Notes under the pieces: generated by a model
What the model was told of the DNA's origin: nothing
What the model saw: the letters and a program-made list of their open reading frames with translations, nothing else
Databases searched by the model: none
Assembly (NCBI GenBank): GCA_963811775.1
Contig: CAWESO010000009.1
Coordinates: 124,001-188,000 of the forward strand
Length of the DNA stretch: 64,000 bases
Reading direction: 5' to 3'
Source of the DNA: Chersky-840 sp963811775
GTDB lineage: Bacteria; Actinomycetota; Acidimicrobiia; Acidimicrobiales; UBA8190
Shown: in pieces, positions 51,689 through 59,688 of the stretch
Numbering within the stretch: the first letter of the stretch is position 1
How the letters are laid out: every line of letters starts with the position of its first letter
Program-made: the position numbers and the translations under genes

Positions 51689-52860
51689 GCCACCACCTTC
51701 CGGGCCCGGAGCTCGGCCACGCGCGCCGCGGGTATGCCCGCCGCGCCGAGCAGCTCGTCGGTGTCGGTGACCGCCACGTCGGGCACGCACACCGGCTCGG
51801 ACGGCGCCGTCATGCCCGCCAGGACCGCCCCCACCTGTCGAAAGGCACCGCGCCCGGCGTGCTTGGCCTCGACCACCGCACCGCGCCACGCGTACTGGGG
51901 GTCGGTGCCGATCTCGGCCACGGCCTGCACCGGGGCCACGCACGTGTCGGCACCCGAGAGCGTCGCGACCCACTCGTCCCGGTCGCGGCGGGCGAAGGCG
52001 GCGGCGAAGTCACGGCGCACGTCGTCCTGGATCTCGTCGTCGTACTGGTGCTCTGTCCACTGCCCGCAATCGAGGGCGCGACACAGGTTGGCGAAGAATT
52101 TGGCCTCGATGGCCGCCACCGCCAGCCACCTGCCGTCGCCGGTGCGATAGGTGTCGTAACAGGCGTAGCGGCCGGTGAGCACGTCGTGTCCTGGCCCGGG
52201 CTCGGACCCCGTGGCCAGGTGCTCGTCGGCGGTCAGCGACATGAGCCACAGCACCCCGTCGGCCACCGACACGTCGAGGAAGGCGCCCGCCCCGGTGTTG
52301 GCGCGACCGGCCAGGGCCGCGCACACCGCCAGCGCGGCGTGCATGCCGCCGCCGGCGCCGTCGGCGATGGTGGCGCCGGGGATGGGCGGGCCGCCGTCGG
52401 CACGCGGTTGTGAGGTGGCGAGGTATCCGCCCACGGCGAGGTAGTTGAGGTCGTGGCCGGCCCACCCGGCGCGCGGGCCGTCCTGGCCGAAGCCGCTCGT
52501 CGAGCAGTAGATGACGGCGTCGTTCACCGTGCGGACGGCCTCGTAGCCGATGCCGAGACGGTCGACCACGCCGGGCCGGAAGCTCTCGACCACCACGTCG
52601 GCACCGGCCGCCAGGGCCAGGAAGACGTCGCGTCCCTCCTCGTCGCGCACGTCGATCTGCACCCGCCGCATGCCGCGCTGCGCGCTGTAGGCGAAGAACG
52701 GGGGCGTCACCGGAGCCGGGCCCTGGCCCGGCACGGGTCCGACCTTCACCACCGTCGCCCCGTAGTCGGCGAGCAGGCGCGTACAGCGCGCCGCGGGGCC
52801 CACGCTCGACAGGTCGAGCACCACGACGCCGGCCAACGGGCCTGGTGACGCAGCCGCCAT
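51685..52860 (-). CDS. CoA-transferase family III (CaiB/BaiF), 391 aa
   Basis: Transfers CoA between carboxylic acids. PLAGVVVLDLSSVGPAARCT at the start, LLADYGATVVKVGPVPGQG, the segment QIDVRDEEGRDVFLALAAGA with VVVESFRPGVVDRLG, and GPRAGWAGHDLNYLAVGGYL with the family Asp. Start ATG 52860 overlaps the acyl-CoA dehydrogenase stop (TGATG). Fits activation of an acid entering the beta-oxidation-like pathway. Confidence 0.94.
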   Translation of the reverse strand: MAAASPGPLAGVVVLDLSSVGPAARCTRLLADYGATVVKVGPVPGQGPAPVTPPFFAYSAQRGMRRVQIDVRDEEGRDVFLALAAGADVVVESFRPGVVDRLGIGYEAVRTVNDAVIYCSTSGFGQDGPRAGWAGHDLNYLAVGGYLATSQPRADGGPPIPGATIADGAGGGMHAALAVCAALAGRANTGAGAFLDVSVADGVLWLMSLTADEHLATGSEPGPGHDVLTGRYACYDTYRTGDGRWLAVAAIEAKFFANLCRALDCGQWTEHQYDDEIQDDVRRDFAAAFARRDRDEWVATLSGADTCVAPVQAVAEIGTDPQYAWRGAVVEAKHAGRGAFRQVGAVLAGMTAPSEPVCVPDVAVTDTDELLGAAGIPAARVAELRARKVVA

Positions 52861-54038
52861 CAGAAGTTCTTCGGGAGCCCGAGCCGGCGCCGGGCGATGA
52901 TGTTCTTCTGGATCTCCGACGTCCCGCCGCCGATGGTGTCGATCACCGTGTAGCGGTAGGTCGACTCGGCCCGGCCCTCCATGGGCGCGTCTGCCGTCTT
53001 CACCCGCAGCTGCGACCCGGGCCCGGCGACGTCCATCGACGCGTCGGCCAAGCGCCGCGACAGCTCGGTGGCATAGAGCTTGTACTCCGACGCGTGCGTG
53101 GTGGGGGCCGCACCACCCTTCTGCGACTCGTTCACGAAGCGCAGCCCGAGCACACGCGCCACCTCGGCCTGGGTGGCGAGCTCGGCGACGCGGTGCCGCA
53201 CCACCGGGTCGTCCTTCAGCGGCTTCCCGTCGCGTGTCGCCCCGGCCACGTACTCGCACAGCAGGTCCAGACGCTGCTTGATCGGCGAGAAGGTGAACAT
53301 GGTGAAGCGCTCGAGGTCGAGCGCCTCGGAGATGTACTGGAAGCCGTGGTTGAGCTCGCCCACGACGTAGTCATCGTGCACGAACACGTTGTCGAGGTGC
53401 ACCTCGTTGGTCCGCTCGTCCCCCATGGTCCAGATGGCGTTGATGGTGATCCCGGGTTGGTCGAGCGGCACGAGGAACAGGGTGATGCCGCTGTGCTTGG
53501 AGGAGGGGTCGGTGCGCGCCCCCACCCAGTACCACTCGGCGAAGTGGGCCGAGGTCGTCCACGTCTTCTGCCCGTTGAGCCGCCACCCGTCGCCGTCGCG
53601 CGTCGCCTTCAGCTGCATCGAGGCCGCGTCGGACCCGGCGTTGGGCTCGGAGTAGCCGACGGCGAACTCGACCTCGTTGCGCAGGATCTTGGGGAGGAAC
53701 TCACGCTTGAGGCGCTCGCTGCCGTGCCGGATGATCGTCTTGCCCACGATCCCGACGCCCTTGCCGATCTGGGGGCCGCCCCGGCGGGCCAGCGACTCGT
53801 TGAGCAGGTACTCGTAGACGCCGTCGCCCTTCTGGCCCCCGTACTCCTTGGGCCACGTGATCCCCAGCCAGCCCTGGTCCCCCATCTCGGCCATGAAGGC
53901 ACGGCGCTCGGGGGTGTCGACGATCTGGGCCATGTTCTCCCGGGTCACGTCGAAGACGTCGGGGTCGTCGTGCTCGTCGAGGAACCGCTCGACCTCGGCG
54001 ACGAACGAGAGCTGCTCAGGCGAGAACTCGAAGTCCAT
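52860..54038 (-). CDS. Acyl-CoA dehydrogenase (FadE-like), 392 aa
   Basis: First gene of the minus-strand operon. DFEFSPEQLSFVAEVERFLD opens the helical domain; LGITWPKEYGGQKGDGVYEY, FAVGYSEPNAGSDAASMQLK and LNGQKTWTTSAHFAEWYWVG form the FAD/CoA site; VIDTIGGGTSEIQKNIIARR is the C-terminal signature. GGAAGG precedes the ATG. An SDR gene diverges from it across a palindrome (54130-54144). Confidence 0.96.
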   Translation of the reverse strand: MDFEFSPEQLSFVAEVERFLDEHDDPDVFDVTRENMAQIVDTPERRAFMAEMGDQGWLGITWPKEYGGQKGDGVYEYLLNESLARRGGPQIGKGVGIVGKTIIRHGSERLKREFLPKILRNEVEFAVGYSEPNAGSDAASMQLKATRDGDGWRLNGQKTWTTSAHFAEWYWVGARTDPSSKHSGITLFLVPLDQPGITINAIWTMGDERTNEVHLDNVFVHDDYVVGELNHGFQYISEALDLERFTMFTFSPIKQRLDLLCEYVAGATRDGKPLKDDPVVRHRVAELATQAEVARVLGLRFVNESQKGGAAPTTHASEYKLYATELSRRLADASMDVAGPGSQLRVKTADAPMEGRAESTYRYTVIDTIGGGTSEIQKNIIARRRLGLPKNF

Positions 54039-54129
54039 GACGACTGCCTTCCGGGGTGGGGGCCGGCCATGGCCGGGGCCATGGCGTCGGCCGGATGCCT
54101 ACCTGCACCGTGCCTGCCTACCAAGATTC

Positions 54130-54144
54130 CTGACTGATCGTCAG
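54130..54144. promoter_or_regulatory. Candidate operator in the divergent acyl-CoA gene control region
   Basis: CTGACTGATCGTCAG: perfect 5-bp arms CTGAC/GTCAG around TGATC. It sits 92 bases from the operon ATG and 160 bases from the SDR start, where a TetR-type regulator of lipid genes would bind. No regulator gene is adjacent. Confidence 0.45.
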
Positions 54145-54305
54145 ATCGTATCGGCTACCATCGCCGCCGTGCCGGGTGCGCCGGGGTCAGGTGGGTGGGG
54201 ACGGGGGATCGTGAGCGCCGGCGCCTCCGTGCCACGGGCCCGGCGGCAGCGCTCCGAGGTCGCCGGGCCGGCCGGCACCGAGCGCGACTGAGCACGCCCC
54301 GACCG

Positions 54306-55199
54306 GTGTCGTTCCTCGACGAGCGGGCCGCGCTGGGCGGCAAGGTCGCCATCGTGGCCGGGGGTGCGGGCGGTCTCGGACGGGCCAGCGCCCTCGACCT
54401 GGCCAGTGCGGGCGTGTCCCTGGCCCTGGCCGACGTCGACGGCGACGCGCTGCGCGCCACTGCGGCCGAGGCGCGCGAGCACGGCGTCGACGTGCTCGAG
54501 GCCGTCCTCGACGTGCGCGACCCCGACGCGCTGGCTGGGCTGTTCGACGCCTGCGCCGGCACCTACGGCCGACTCGACATCCTCGTCAACGTGGTGGGGG
54601 GCACCTTCCGCTCGCCCTTCACCGACGTGAGCGCCAAGGGCCGCGACGCTCTGGTGCGCACCAACTTCACCTGGGTCGTCGACGCCGTCCAACGCGCCGC
54701 CCTGGCCATGACCGAAGCGGGGCGCGGCGGCAGCATCGTCACCATCACCTCCATCGAGGCGCACCGGGCCGCGCCCGGCTATGCCGTGTACGCGGCGATG
54801 AAGGCGGCGGTGACCCATCTCACCTGCACTCTCGCCGTCGAGCTCGGCGCGGCGGGCATCCGCATCAACTGCGTGGCGCCGGACTTCGTCCCCACCGCCG
54901 GGCTCGCCGCCATCGCGGGGCGGGCCGGATCGGCCGGGCAGCGCGCCGCCGCGGCGGGCGACGGCACGGACCCCGGCGATTGGCTCACCATCCCCCTGCG
55001 CCGCAAGGGCGAGGTCGCCGATGTCGGCAACTGCGTGCTGTTCCTCGCCTCGGACCTGTCGTCGTACATCACCGGCACGACGTTGCACCCCGACGGCGGG
55101 GCCCTGGCCATGTCGGGCTGGATGGCGTGGCCCGACGACGGGTTCACGGCCCGACCGCCGGCCTGGGTGCTCGACCGGCTCGAGCCGCCCGACTCGTGA
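54306..55199 (+). CDS. Short-chain dehydrogenase/reductase, 297 aa
   Basis: Classical SDR oxidoreductase. Cofactor loop VAIVAGGAGGLGRASALDLA, the acidic residue in ALADVDGDAL favouring NAD, NVVGG after strand 4, catalytic Ser in ITSIEAHRAAPGYAVYAAMK with the Y-x-x-x-K pair, and AAGIRINCVAPDFV. The GTG at 54306 gives the normal distance to the cofactor loop; the longer frame to 54195 is Arg-rich. Likely a hydroxyacyl-CoA or alcohol step of the neighbouring pathway. Confidence 0.93.
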   Translation: MSFLDERAALGGKVAIVAGGAGGLGRASALDLASAGVSLALADVDGDALRATAAEAREHGVDVLEAVLDVRDPDALAGLFDACAGTYGRLDILVNVVGGTFRSPFTDVSAKGRDALVRTNFTWVVDAVQRAALAMTEAGRGGSIVTITSIEAHRAAPGYAVYAAMKAAVTHLTCTLAVELGAAGIRINCVAPDFVPTAGLAAIAGRAGSAGQRAAAAGDGTDPGDWLTIPLRRKGEVADVGNCVLFLASDLSSYITGTTLHPDGGALAMSGWMAWPDDGFTARPPAWVLDRLEPPDS

Positions 55200-55307
55200 C
55201 CCCGCTCCCTTGACCCTGCTCCCTTGACCCCGCTCCCTTGACCCTGCTCCCTTGACCCCGCTCCCTTGACCCTGCTCCCTTGACCCCGCTCCCGTGAGCC
55301 TGCGCTC
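55196..55307. repeat. 14-bp tandem repeat, eight units
   Basis: Units of TTGACCC(C/T)GCTCCC run from the SDR stop to the thioesterase ATG without interruption. The C/T position alternates strictly, so the real period is 28 bp. The first and last units start with GTGA. The array replaces any normal ribosome site. Confidence 0.92.
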
Positions 55308-56159
55308 ATGACCGCGCCTCCGCCCGAGGACGCGCTGTTCCTGCCCGACGGGGACAGGCTGGTGCCGACCGAGGCGGCCCGGGGGCCATGGGCGCCCGAC
55401 GCGCTGCACGGCGGGCCCGTCGCGGCGCTGCTCGCCCGTACCGTCGAGTCGCTCGTCCCCGACGAGCCCATGCACGTGAGCCGACTCACCGTCGAGCTCC
55501 TCCGGCCCGTTCCCGTGGCCCCGCTGTCGGTCTCGGCGTCGCTCGTGCGCCCCGGGCGCAAGGTGCAGCTCGTCGACGCCCGCATCTCCAGCGGAGAGCG
55601 CGACGTGGCCTGGGCCCGGGCGCTGCGCATCCGGCTCGGCCCGCCCGGACCGCTCGGCAACCAGGAGCACGACACCACGGTGCCGGCGTCCACGGCGCTC
55701 GGTCCCGTCCCGGGCACCGACCCCGGCGCCCCCCCGGGACCCGAGGACGGCTACGTGTCGCAGTCACCGCCCATCGGTGCCTACCGGGCGTTCCACAACG
55801 CCGGGGCCGACATGCGCTACGTGGTCGGCCACTTCGACACGCGGGGACCGGCCACGGTGTGGGTCCGCCTGGCCGTGCCCGTCGTGCCCGGCGAGGTGCC
55901 GACGCCGTTGCAGCGGGTCGCCGGCGCGGCCGACTTCGGCAACGGGGTGAGCTCCGAGCTCGACTTCCTCCGTCATCTCTTCATCAATCCCGACCTGTCT
56001 GTGCACCTGCACCGGCCCGCCATCGGCGAGTGGGTGTGCCTCGACGCCTCGACCCGCCTCGGCATCCCCGGCGTGGGCGTGGCCCACTCCGCGCTGTGGG
56101 ACGTCCGCGGCCCCATCGGGCACTCGCTCCAGAGCCTCCTCGTCGAGCAACGCGACTGA
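55308..56159 (+). CDS. Acyl-CoA thioesterase family protein (double hot-dog, TesB-like), 283 aa
   Basis: Hydrolyses acyl-CoA. The first hot-dog half has PWAPDALHGGPVAALLARTV (the H-G-G-P-V motif), then HVSRLTVELLRPVPVAPLSV; the second half has VAGAADFGNGVSSELDF and EWVCLDASTRLGIPGVGVAH with the terminal Asp/Gln site. The ATG follows directly after the 14-bp repeat array and has no Shine-Dalgarno. Fits the acyl-CoA catabolic cluster. Confidence 0.9.
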   Translation: MTAPPPEDALFLPDGDRLVPTEAARGPWAPDALHGGPVAALLARTVESLVPDEPMHVSRLTVELLRPVPVAPLSVSASLVRPGRKVQLVDARISSGERDVAWARALRIRLGPPGPLGNQEHDTTVPASTALGPVPGTDPGAPPGPEDGYVSQSPPIGAYRAFHNAGADMRYVVGHFDTRGPATVWVRLAVPVVPGEVPTPLQRVAGAADFGNGVSSELDFLRHLFINPDLSVHLHRPAIGEWVCLDASTRLGIPGVGVAHSALWDVRGPIGHSLQSLLVEQRD

Positions 56160-56181
56160 CGGACGCGCCGCACGGCGCCGT

Positions 56182-56187
56182 TAGCCT
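56182..56187 (+). promoter_or_regulatory. TANNNT -10 box of a leaderless start
   Basis: TAGCCT, six bases before the ATG at 56194. Confidence 0.5.
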
Positions 56188-56193
56188 TTGGGC

Positions 56194-56410
56194 ATGCGGG
56201 TGGAGTTCGTGAAGCTCGACGACAACGGTCGGGTCCGAGCGGCTCGCCGGACTCCATCTGCACCTGAGGAAAGCGCGTCACCCGGGCCCGGTCACCACGG
56301 CACTGGATCGCGCCTTCGCGCGGTGGCAGGCCCTTCATGGAGAGGACCGTCTCGTCTTCGAATGGCCCTCGGCCGAAGGACGGGTCCAACCGCCCGACGA
56401 CGCGCCCTGA
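56194..56410 (+). pseudogene. Small hypothetical gene (about 71 aa), frameshifted
   Basis: Begins MRVEFVKLDDNGRVRA. Near 56243 a one-base frame change brings LAGLHLHLRKARHPGPVTTA, followed by DRAFARWQALHGEDRLVFEW, and a stop at 56408. The two parts make one sensible soluble helical protein. A leaderless TAGCCT box precedes the ATG. The break could be an assembly error. No family recognised. Confidence 0.55.
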
Positions 56411-56476
56411 ACAGCCACGCCCTGAACAGCCACGTCCTGATCAGGACGGGCCCTGATCAGGACGGGCCCTGATCAG
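56405..56476. repeat. Tandem repeats between convergent genes
   Basis: Two 15-bp units CCCTGAACAGCCACG, then two and a half 16-bp units (T/C)CCTGATCAGGACGGG. Each of the latter contains the palindrome CCTGATCAGG. The array covers the last codons of the small upstream gene and the stop of the enoyl-CoA hydratase. The palindromes could serve as a terminator. Confidence 0.85.
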
Positions 56477-57312
56477 TCTGTGACGGCGCCCTCGGCGGCC
56501 TTCTGGCGCGGGCGACGGCCGCCCAGCGACGCCATGTAACTGCGCACATCGCTCGCACCGGTGCACAGCGCCACGAGGTCGGTGGACTGCTGCAGGTGCA
56601 TGCGCATGCCCATCATCTCCCACGCCCGGGTGAGGCCCTGCTTGGTGGCGAGGATCGTCGTAAGCGGCATCCGGGCGATGGTGGTGGCGATCTCCTCCAC
56701 TGTCTCATCGAGGTCGGCGCGCGGCACGATGCGGTTGACCATGCCCCACTCGAGCGCCTGGGTGGCGCTGATGGTGGGCGCCAGGAACAGGTACTCAGCG
56801 GCGCGCTTGAAGTTCATGAGCACCCACGGCTCGATCATGGTCTGGGCGCCCGGGAGCCCGAACCCCTGCGGCAGCGGCATCTGGAAGTAGGCGTCCTCCG
56901 ACACGATGGTGAGGTCGGTGAGCAACCCGTACACGGTGCCGCCGCCGACGCAGTAGCCGTGCACCTGGGCGATGGTCGCCTTGGGGAACTCCCATAGCCG
57001 CAGCGGCGGCCACAGGAACAGCCCCTGGTGATGGCGCCGCCACGTGCGCTCCGAAGTGGGGCCCGTCGTCGGGTACACCTCGGGCATCTCGTCGGCGCCC
57101 ACAATGGCATGTCCGGCGCAGAAGCCCTCCCCGTTGGCCTTGAGCACGAGCACCTTGACGTCGTCGTCGTCGTCCGCCATGACCAGGGCCTTGTCCATGT
57201 CCCACACCTGCTGTGCAGTCTGGATGTTGGCCTTGTCCGGCGTGTTGAGGACGATGCGGGCCACCCCCCCGTCCTTCTCGTAGACGATCGTCTCGAACTC
57301 CACCCGCTCCAT
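56473..57312 (-). CDS. Enoyl-CoA hydratase/isomerase family protein, 279 aa
   Basis: Crotonase-fold enzyme: IVLNTPDKANIQTAQQVWDM, the oxyanion segment GEGFCAGHAIVGADEMPEV, then ATIAQVHGYCVGGGTVYGLL, and AYFQMPLPQGFGLPG. The P-L-P-Q-G sequence replaces the usual catalytic-Glu region, so the chemistry may not be simple hydration. ATG 57312 with GGGAGGG upstream; the frame extends further but without family sequence. Confidence 0.92.
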   Translation of the reverse strand: MERVEFETIVYEKDGGVARIVLNTPDKANIQTAQQVWDMDKALVMADDDDDVKVLVLKANGEGFCAGHAIVGADEMPEVYPTTGPTSERTWRRHHQGLFLWPPLRLWEFPKATIAQVHGYCVGGGTVYGLLTDLTIVSEDAYFQMPLPQGFGLPGAQTMIEPWVLMNFKRAAEYLFLAPTISATQALEWGMVNRIVPRADLDETVEEIATTIARMPLTTILATKQGLTRAWEMMGMRMHLQQSTDLVALCTGASDVRSYMASLGGRRPRQKAAEGAVTD

Positions 57313-57589
57313 GACGCCCTCCCGTCGGCTCAGCCCCTGGCGACCGGCGAAAGCGGACGCGGGCCAGATGCTACGCACGTCGGGCCCGGAGACTGAAGAC
57401 GGCGCCGCCTCGACGGTGCCATTCAAGACCGCCCCGGCGTGCGCCGATACCCAGAGCACAGTCAACCCGGGACCCGCCTGAGGCGACACAGGGACCGGCG
57501 CGAGCGGGGCCCCTCCCCCGCGACCCGCTCGCGCCGTTCCCGCTTCCTGGCTCCCGCCCTCCGGTGCGGCGCACCACAGTCGGTGTCGT

Positions 57590-57595
57590 TAACGT
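57590..57595 (+). promoter_or_regulatory. TANNNT -10 box of a leaderless start
   Basis: TAACGT, six bases before the ATG at 57602. Confidence 0.55.
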
Positions 57596-57601
57596 TGACG
57601 C

Positions 57602-58807
57602 ATGCCCATCACCGACTCCGTCACCACCGACGAGGACCTCGTCCTCTCTCGAGTCCACGAGCTCATCGCCGAGCACGACCCGTCGTCCACGCCGGCCGTG
57701 GAATTCCTGGGGGCCCGATTCGACGCCGGGCTGGCGTGGGTGTCGTTCCCGGTGGGCCGCGGTGGCCTCGGTGTGAGCCCTGATCTCCAGGGCCTGGTCG
57801 AGCGGGAGCTGCGCGCCGTCGACGCGCCCAACGAGGTGGACCGCAACGTCATCGGTTACGGCATGGCCGCCCCCACCGTCCTCACCCACGGCACCGACGA
57901 GCAGCGCGACCGCTACCTCCGCCCCCTCTTCACGTGCGAGGAGGTGTGGTGCCAGCTCTTCAGCGAGCCCGGGGCCGGGTCCGACGTGGCCGGCCTCGCC
58001 ACCCGGGCGGTGCGCGACGGGGACGAGTGGGTCGTCAACGGCCAGAAGGTGTGGACGACCCTGGCCCACACGGCCCGGTGGGGACTGCTCCTGGCCCGCA
58101 CCGACCCCGACGTGCCGAAGCACCGCGGCATGACCTACTTCGTCGTCGACATGCACGCACCGGGGGTGGAGGTCCGCCCCCTGCGCCAGATCACGGGAGA
58201 CGCCGAATTCAACGAGGTGTTCTTCACCGACGCCCACATCCCCGACTCGCAGCGCCTCGACGCGGTGGGGGCCGGATGGCGCGTGGCCATGACTACCCTC
58301 ATGAACGAGCGGGTGGCGATCGGCGGCGGCGTGGCGGCGCGCAGCACCGGCCCCATCCACGAGGCACTGCGCATCTGGAAGAACAAGAAGGACAAGACCG
58401 CGGCCCAGCGCGAACGGCTCATGGCGCTGTGGGTGCAGGCCGAAGTGGCCCGCCTCACGAACATGCGGGCCCGCGCCCTGCGCACGGCTGGGACGCCGGG
58501 GCCCGAGGGCTCGGTGGCCAAGCTCGTCGGGGCCGAGCTCAACCAGCACGTCTACGAGCTGTGCGTCGACCTGATGGGGATGGACGGCACCCTGTTCCCG
58601 ACGCACTACGAGATGCGGCGGCCCGATCGCGCCATCTTCTCGGGCGGCGCCGATGCTCGCCACACCTTCTTGCGCTCCCGTGCCAACTCGATCGAGGGCG
58701 GGACCTCGGAGATCATGCGCAACATCCTCGGTGAGCGCGTGCTCGGGCTCCCCGGGGAGCCGCGCATGGACAAGGACATGGCCTGGTCGGAGGTACCGCG
58801 CAGCTGA
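57602..58807 (+). CDS. Acyl-CoA dehydrogenase, 401 aa
   Basis: Third acyl-CoA dehydrogenase of the cluster. Middle domain EEVWCQLFSEPGAGSDVAGL and VNGQKVWTTLAHTARWGLLL; helical domain MNERVAIGGGVAARSTGPIH; C-terminal SRANSIEGGTSEIMRNILGE. Complete and of normal length. It starts directly downstream of a leaderless TAACGT box and runs toward the hydrolase 27 bases away. Confidence 0.96.
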   Translation: MPITDSVTTDEDLVLSRVHELIAEHDPSSTPAVEFLGARFDAGLAWVSFPVGRGGLGVSPDLQGLVERELRAVDAPNEVDRNVIGYGMAAPTVLTHGTDEQRDRYLRPLFTCEEVWCQLFSEPGAGSDVAGLATRAVRDGDEWVVNGQKVWTTLAHTARWGLLLARTDPDVPKHRGMTYFVVDMHAPGVEVRPLRQITGDAEFNEVFFTDAHIPDSQRLDAVGAGWRVAMTTLMNERVAIGGGVAARSTGPIHEALRIWKNKKDKTAAQRERLMALWVQAEVARLTNMRARALRTAGTPGPEGSVAKLVGAELNQHVYELCVDLMGMDGTLFPTHYEMRRPDRAIFSGGADARHTFLRSRANSIEGGTSEIMRNILGERVLGLPGEPRMDKDMAWSEVPRS

Positions 58808-58822
58808 TCCGGGGGCGACCGC

Positions 58823-58828
58823 TACGCT
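58823..58828 (+). promoter_or_regulatory. TANNNT -10 box of a leaderless start
   Basis: TACGCT, six bases before the GTG at 58835. Confidence 0.55.
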
Positions 58829-58834
58829 CGCCCC

Positions 58835-59569
58835 GTGCTGTTCCACCAGGACGTCGCGGCGAAGGGTGTGCGCGAGCGCAGCTTCGAGCTCGCCCGCGGG
58901 GAGCGCTGCATCCCGGGCGTGTTGTGGAGCGCGACGGAGGACGAGCGGCCCCGCCCCGTGGTCATGCTCGGGCACGGCGCGTCGGGGTCCAAGCGCGAGG
59001 ACTACATCGTGGCCCTGGCGCGCGGCCTCGTCCGTCATCGCGGCCTGAGCGCCGTCGCCATCGACGGTCCCGTGCACGGCGACCGGCGCGCCGACAAGGG
59101 AGCGGTCGCCGGCCTGCCCTTCGCGGAGTTCGCCCAGCGATGGTCGGCGGACACCGGGCTCATCGACGGCATGGTCGGCGACTGGCGCGCCACCCTCGAC
59201 GCCGTGCAGGCCCTGCCCGAGGTCACCGAGGGCCCGTGCGGCTACTGGGGGCTGTCCATGGGGACGATCTTCGGACTTCCGGTGGTGGCGGCCGAGCCGC
59301 GCGTGACGGTGGCCGTCCTCGGCCTCATGGGAATCGCTGGGCCCACCAAGGCCCGGTTCACCGCCGACGCCCCCGCCGTGCGCTGCCCGTTGTTGTTCCT
59401 GGTGCAGTGGCATGACGAGCTCTTCCCCCGCGACCTGGCCTTCTCCCTGTTCGAGGCCTTCGGCACCACCGACAAGCGCATGCACGTAAGCCCCGGGCTG
59501 CACGCCGAGGTCCCCGCCGAGGAGTTCGAGGTCAGCGGCCGCTTCCTGGCGTCGAACCTCACGATCTGA
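58835..59569 (+). CDS. Alpha/beta hydrolase (dienelactone-hydrolase-like), 244 aa
   Basis: Soluble hydrolase. HGASGSKREDY forms the oxyanion loop, CGYWGLSMGTIFGLP the nucleophile elbow (Ser in GLSMG), LFLVQWHDELFPRDLAFSLF supplies the Asp and SPGLHAEVPAEEFEV the His. The start GTG has a leaderless -10 box. Substrate unknown; possibly an ester or lactone of the neighbouring degradative pathway. Confidence 0.9.
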   Translation: MLFHQDVAAKGVRERSFELARGERCIPGVLWSATEDERPRPVVMLGHGASGSKREDYIVALARGLVRHRGLSAVAIDGPVHGDRRADKGAVAGLPFAEFAQRWSADTGLIDGMVGDWRATLDAVQALPEVTEGPCGYWGLSMGTIFGLPVVAAEPRVTVAVLGLMGIAGPTKARFTADAPAVRCPLLFLVQWHDELFPRDLAFSLFEAFGTTDKRMHVSPGLHAEVPAEEFEVSGRFLASNLTI

Positions 59570-59688
59570 ACGACTCGCCAGGATCTGAACCGGCTCACCC
59601 CGCCCACCAGTCACTCTGACCTCTGGCCCGCACCGCCCCCGATCTGATCGGATGGCGCGGTCCCCAGGAGATGTGCATTCGTGCCACC

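Noticed and set aside
55196..55307. Tandem 14-bp repeats considered as a CRISPR array
   Set aside because: Units are contiguous with no unique spacers.
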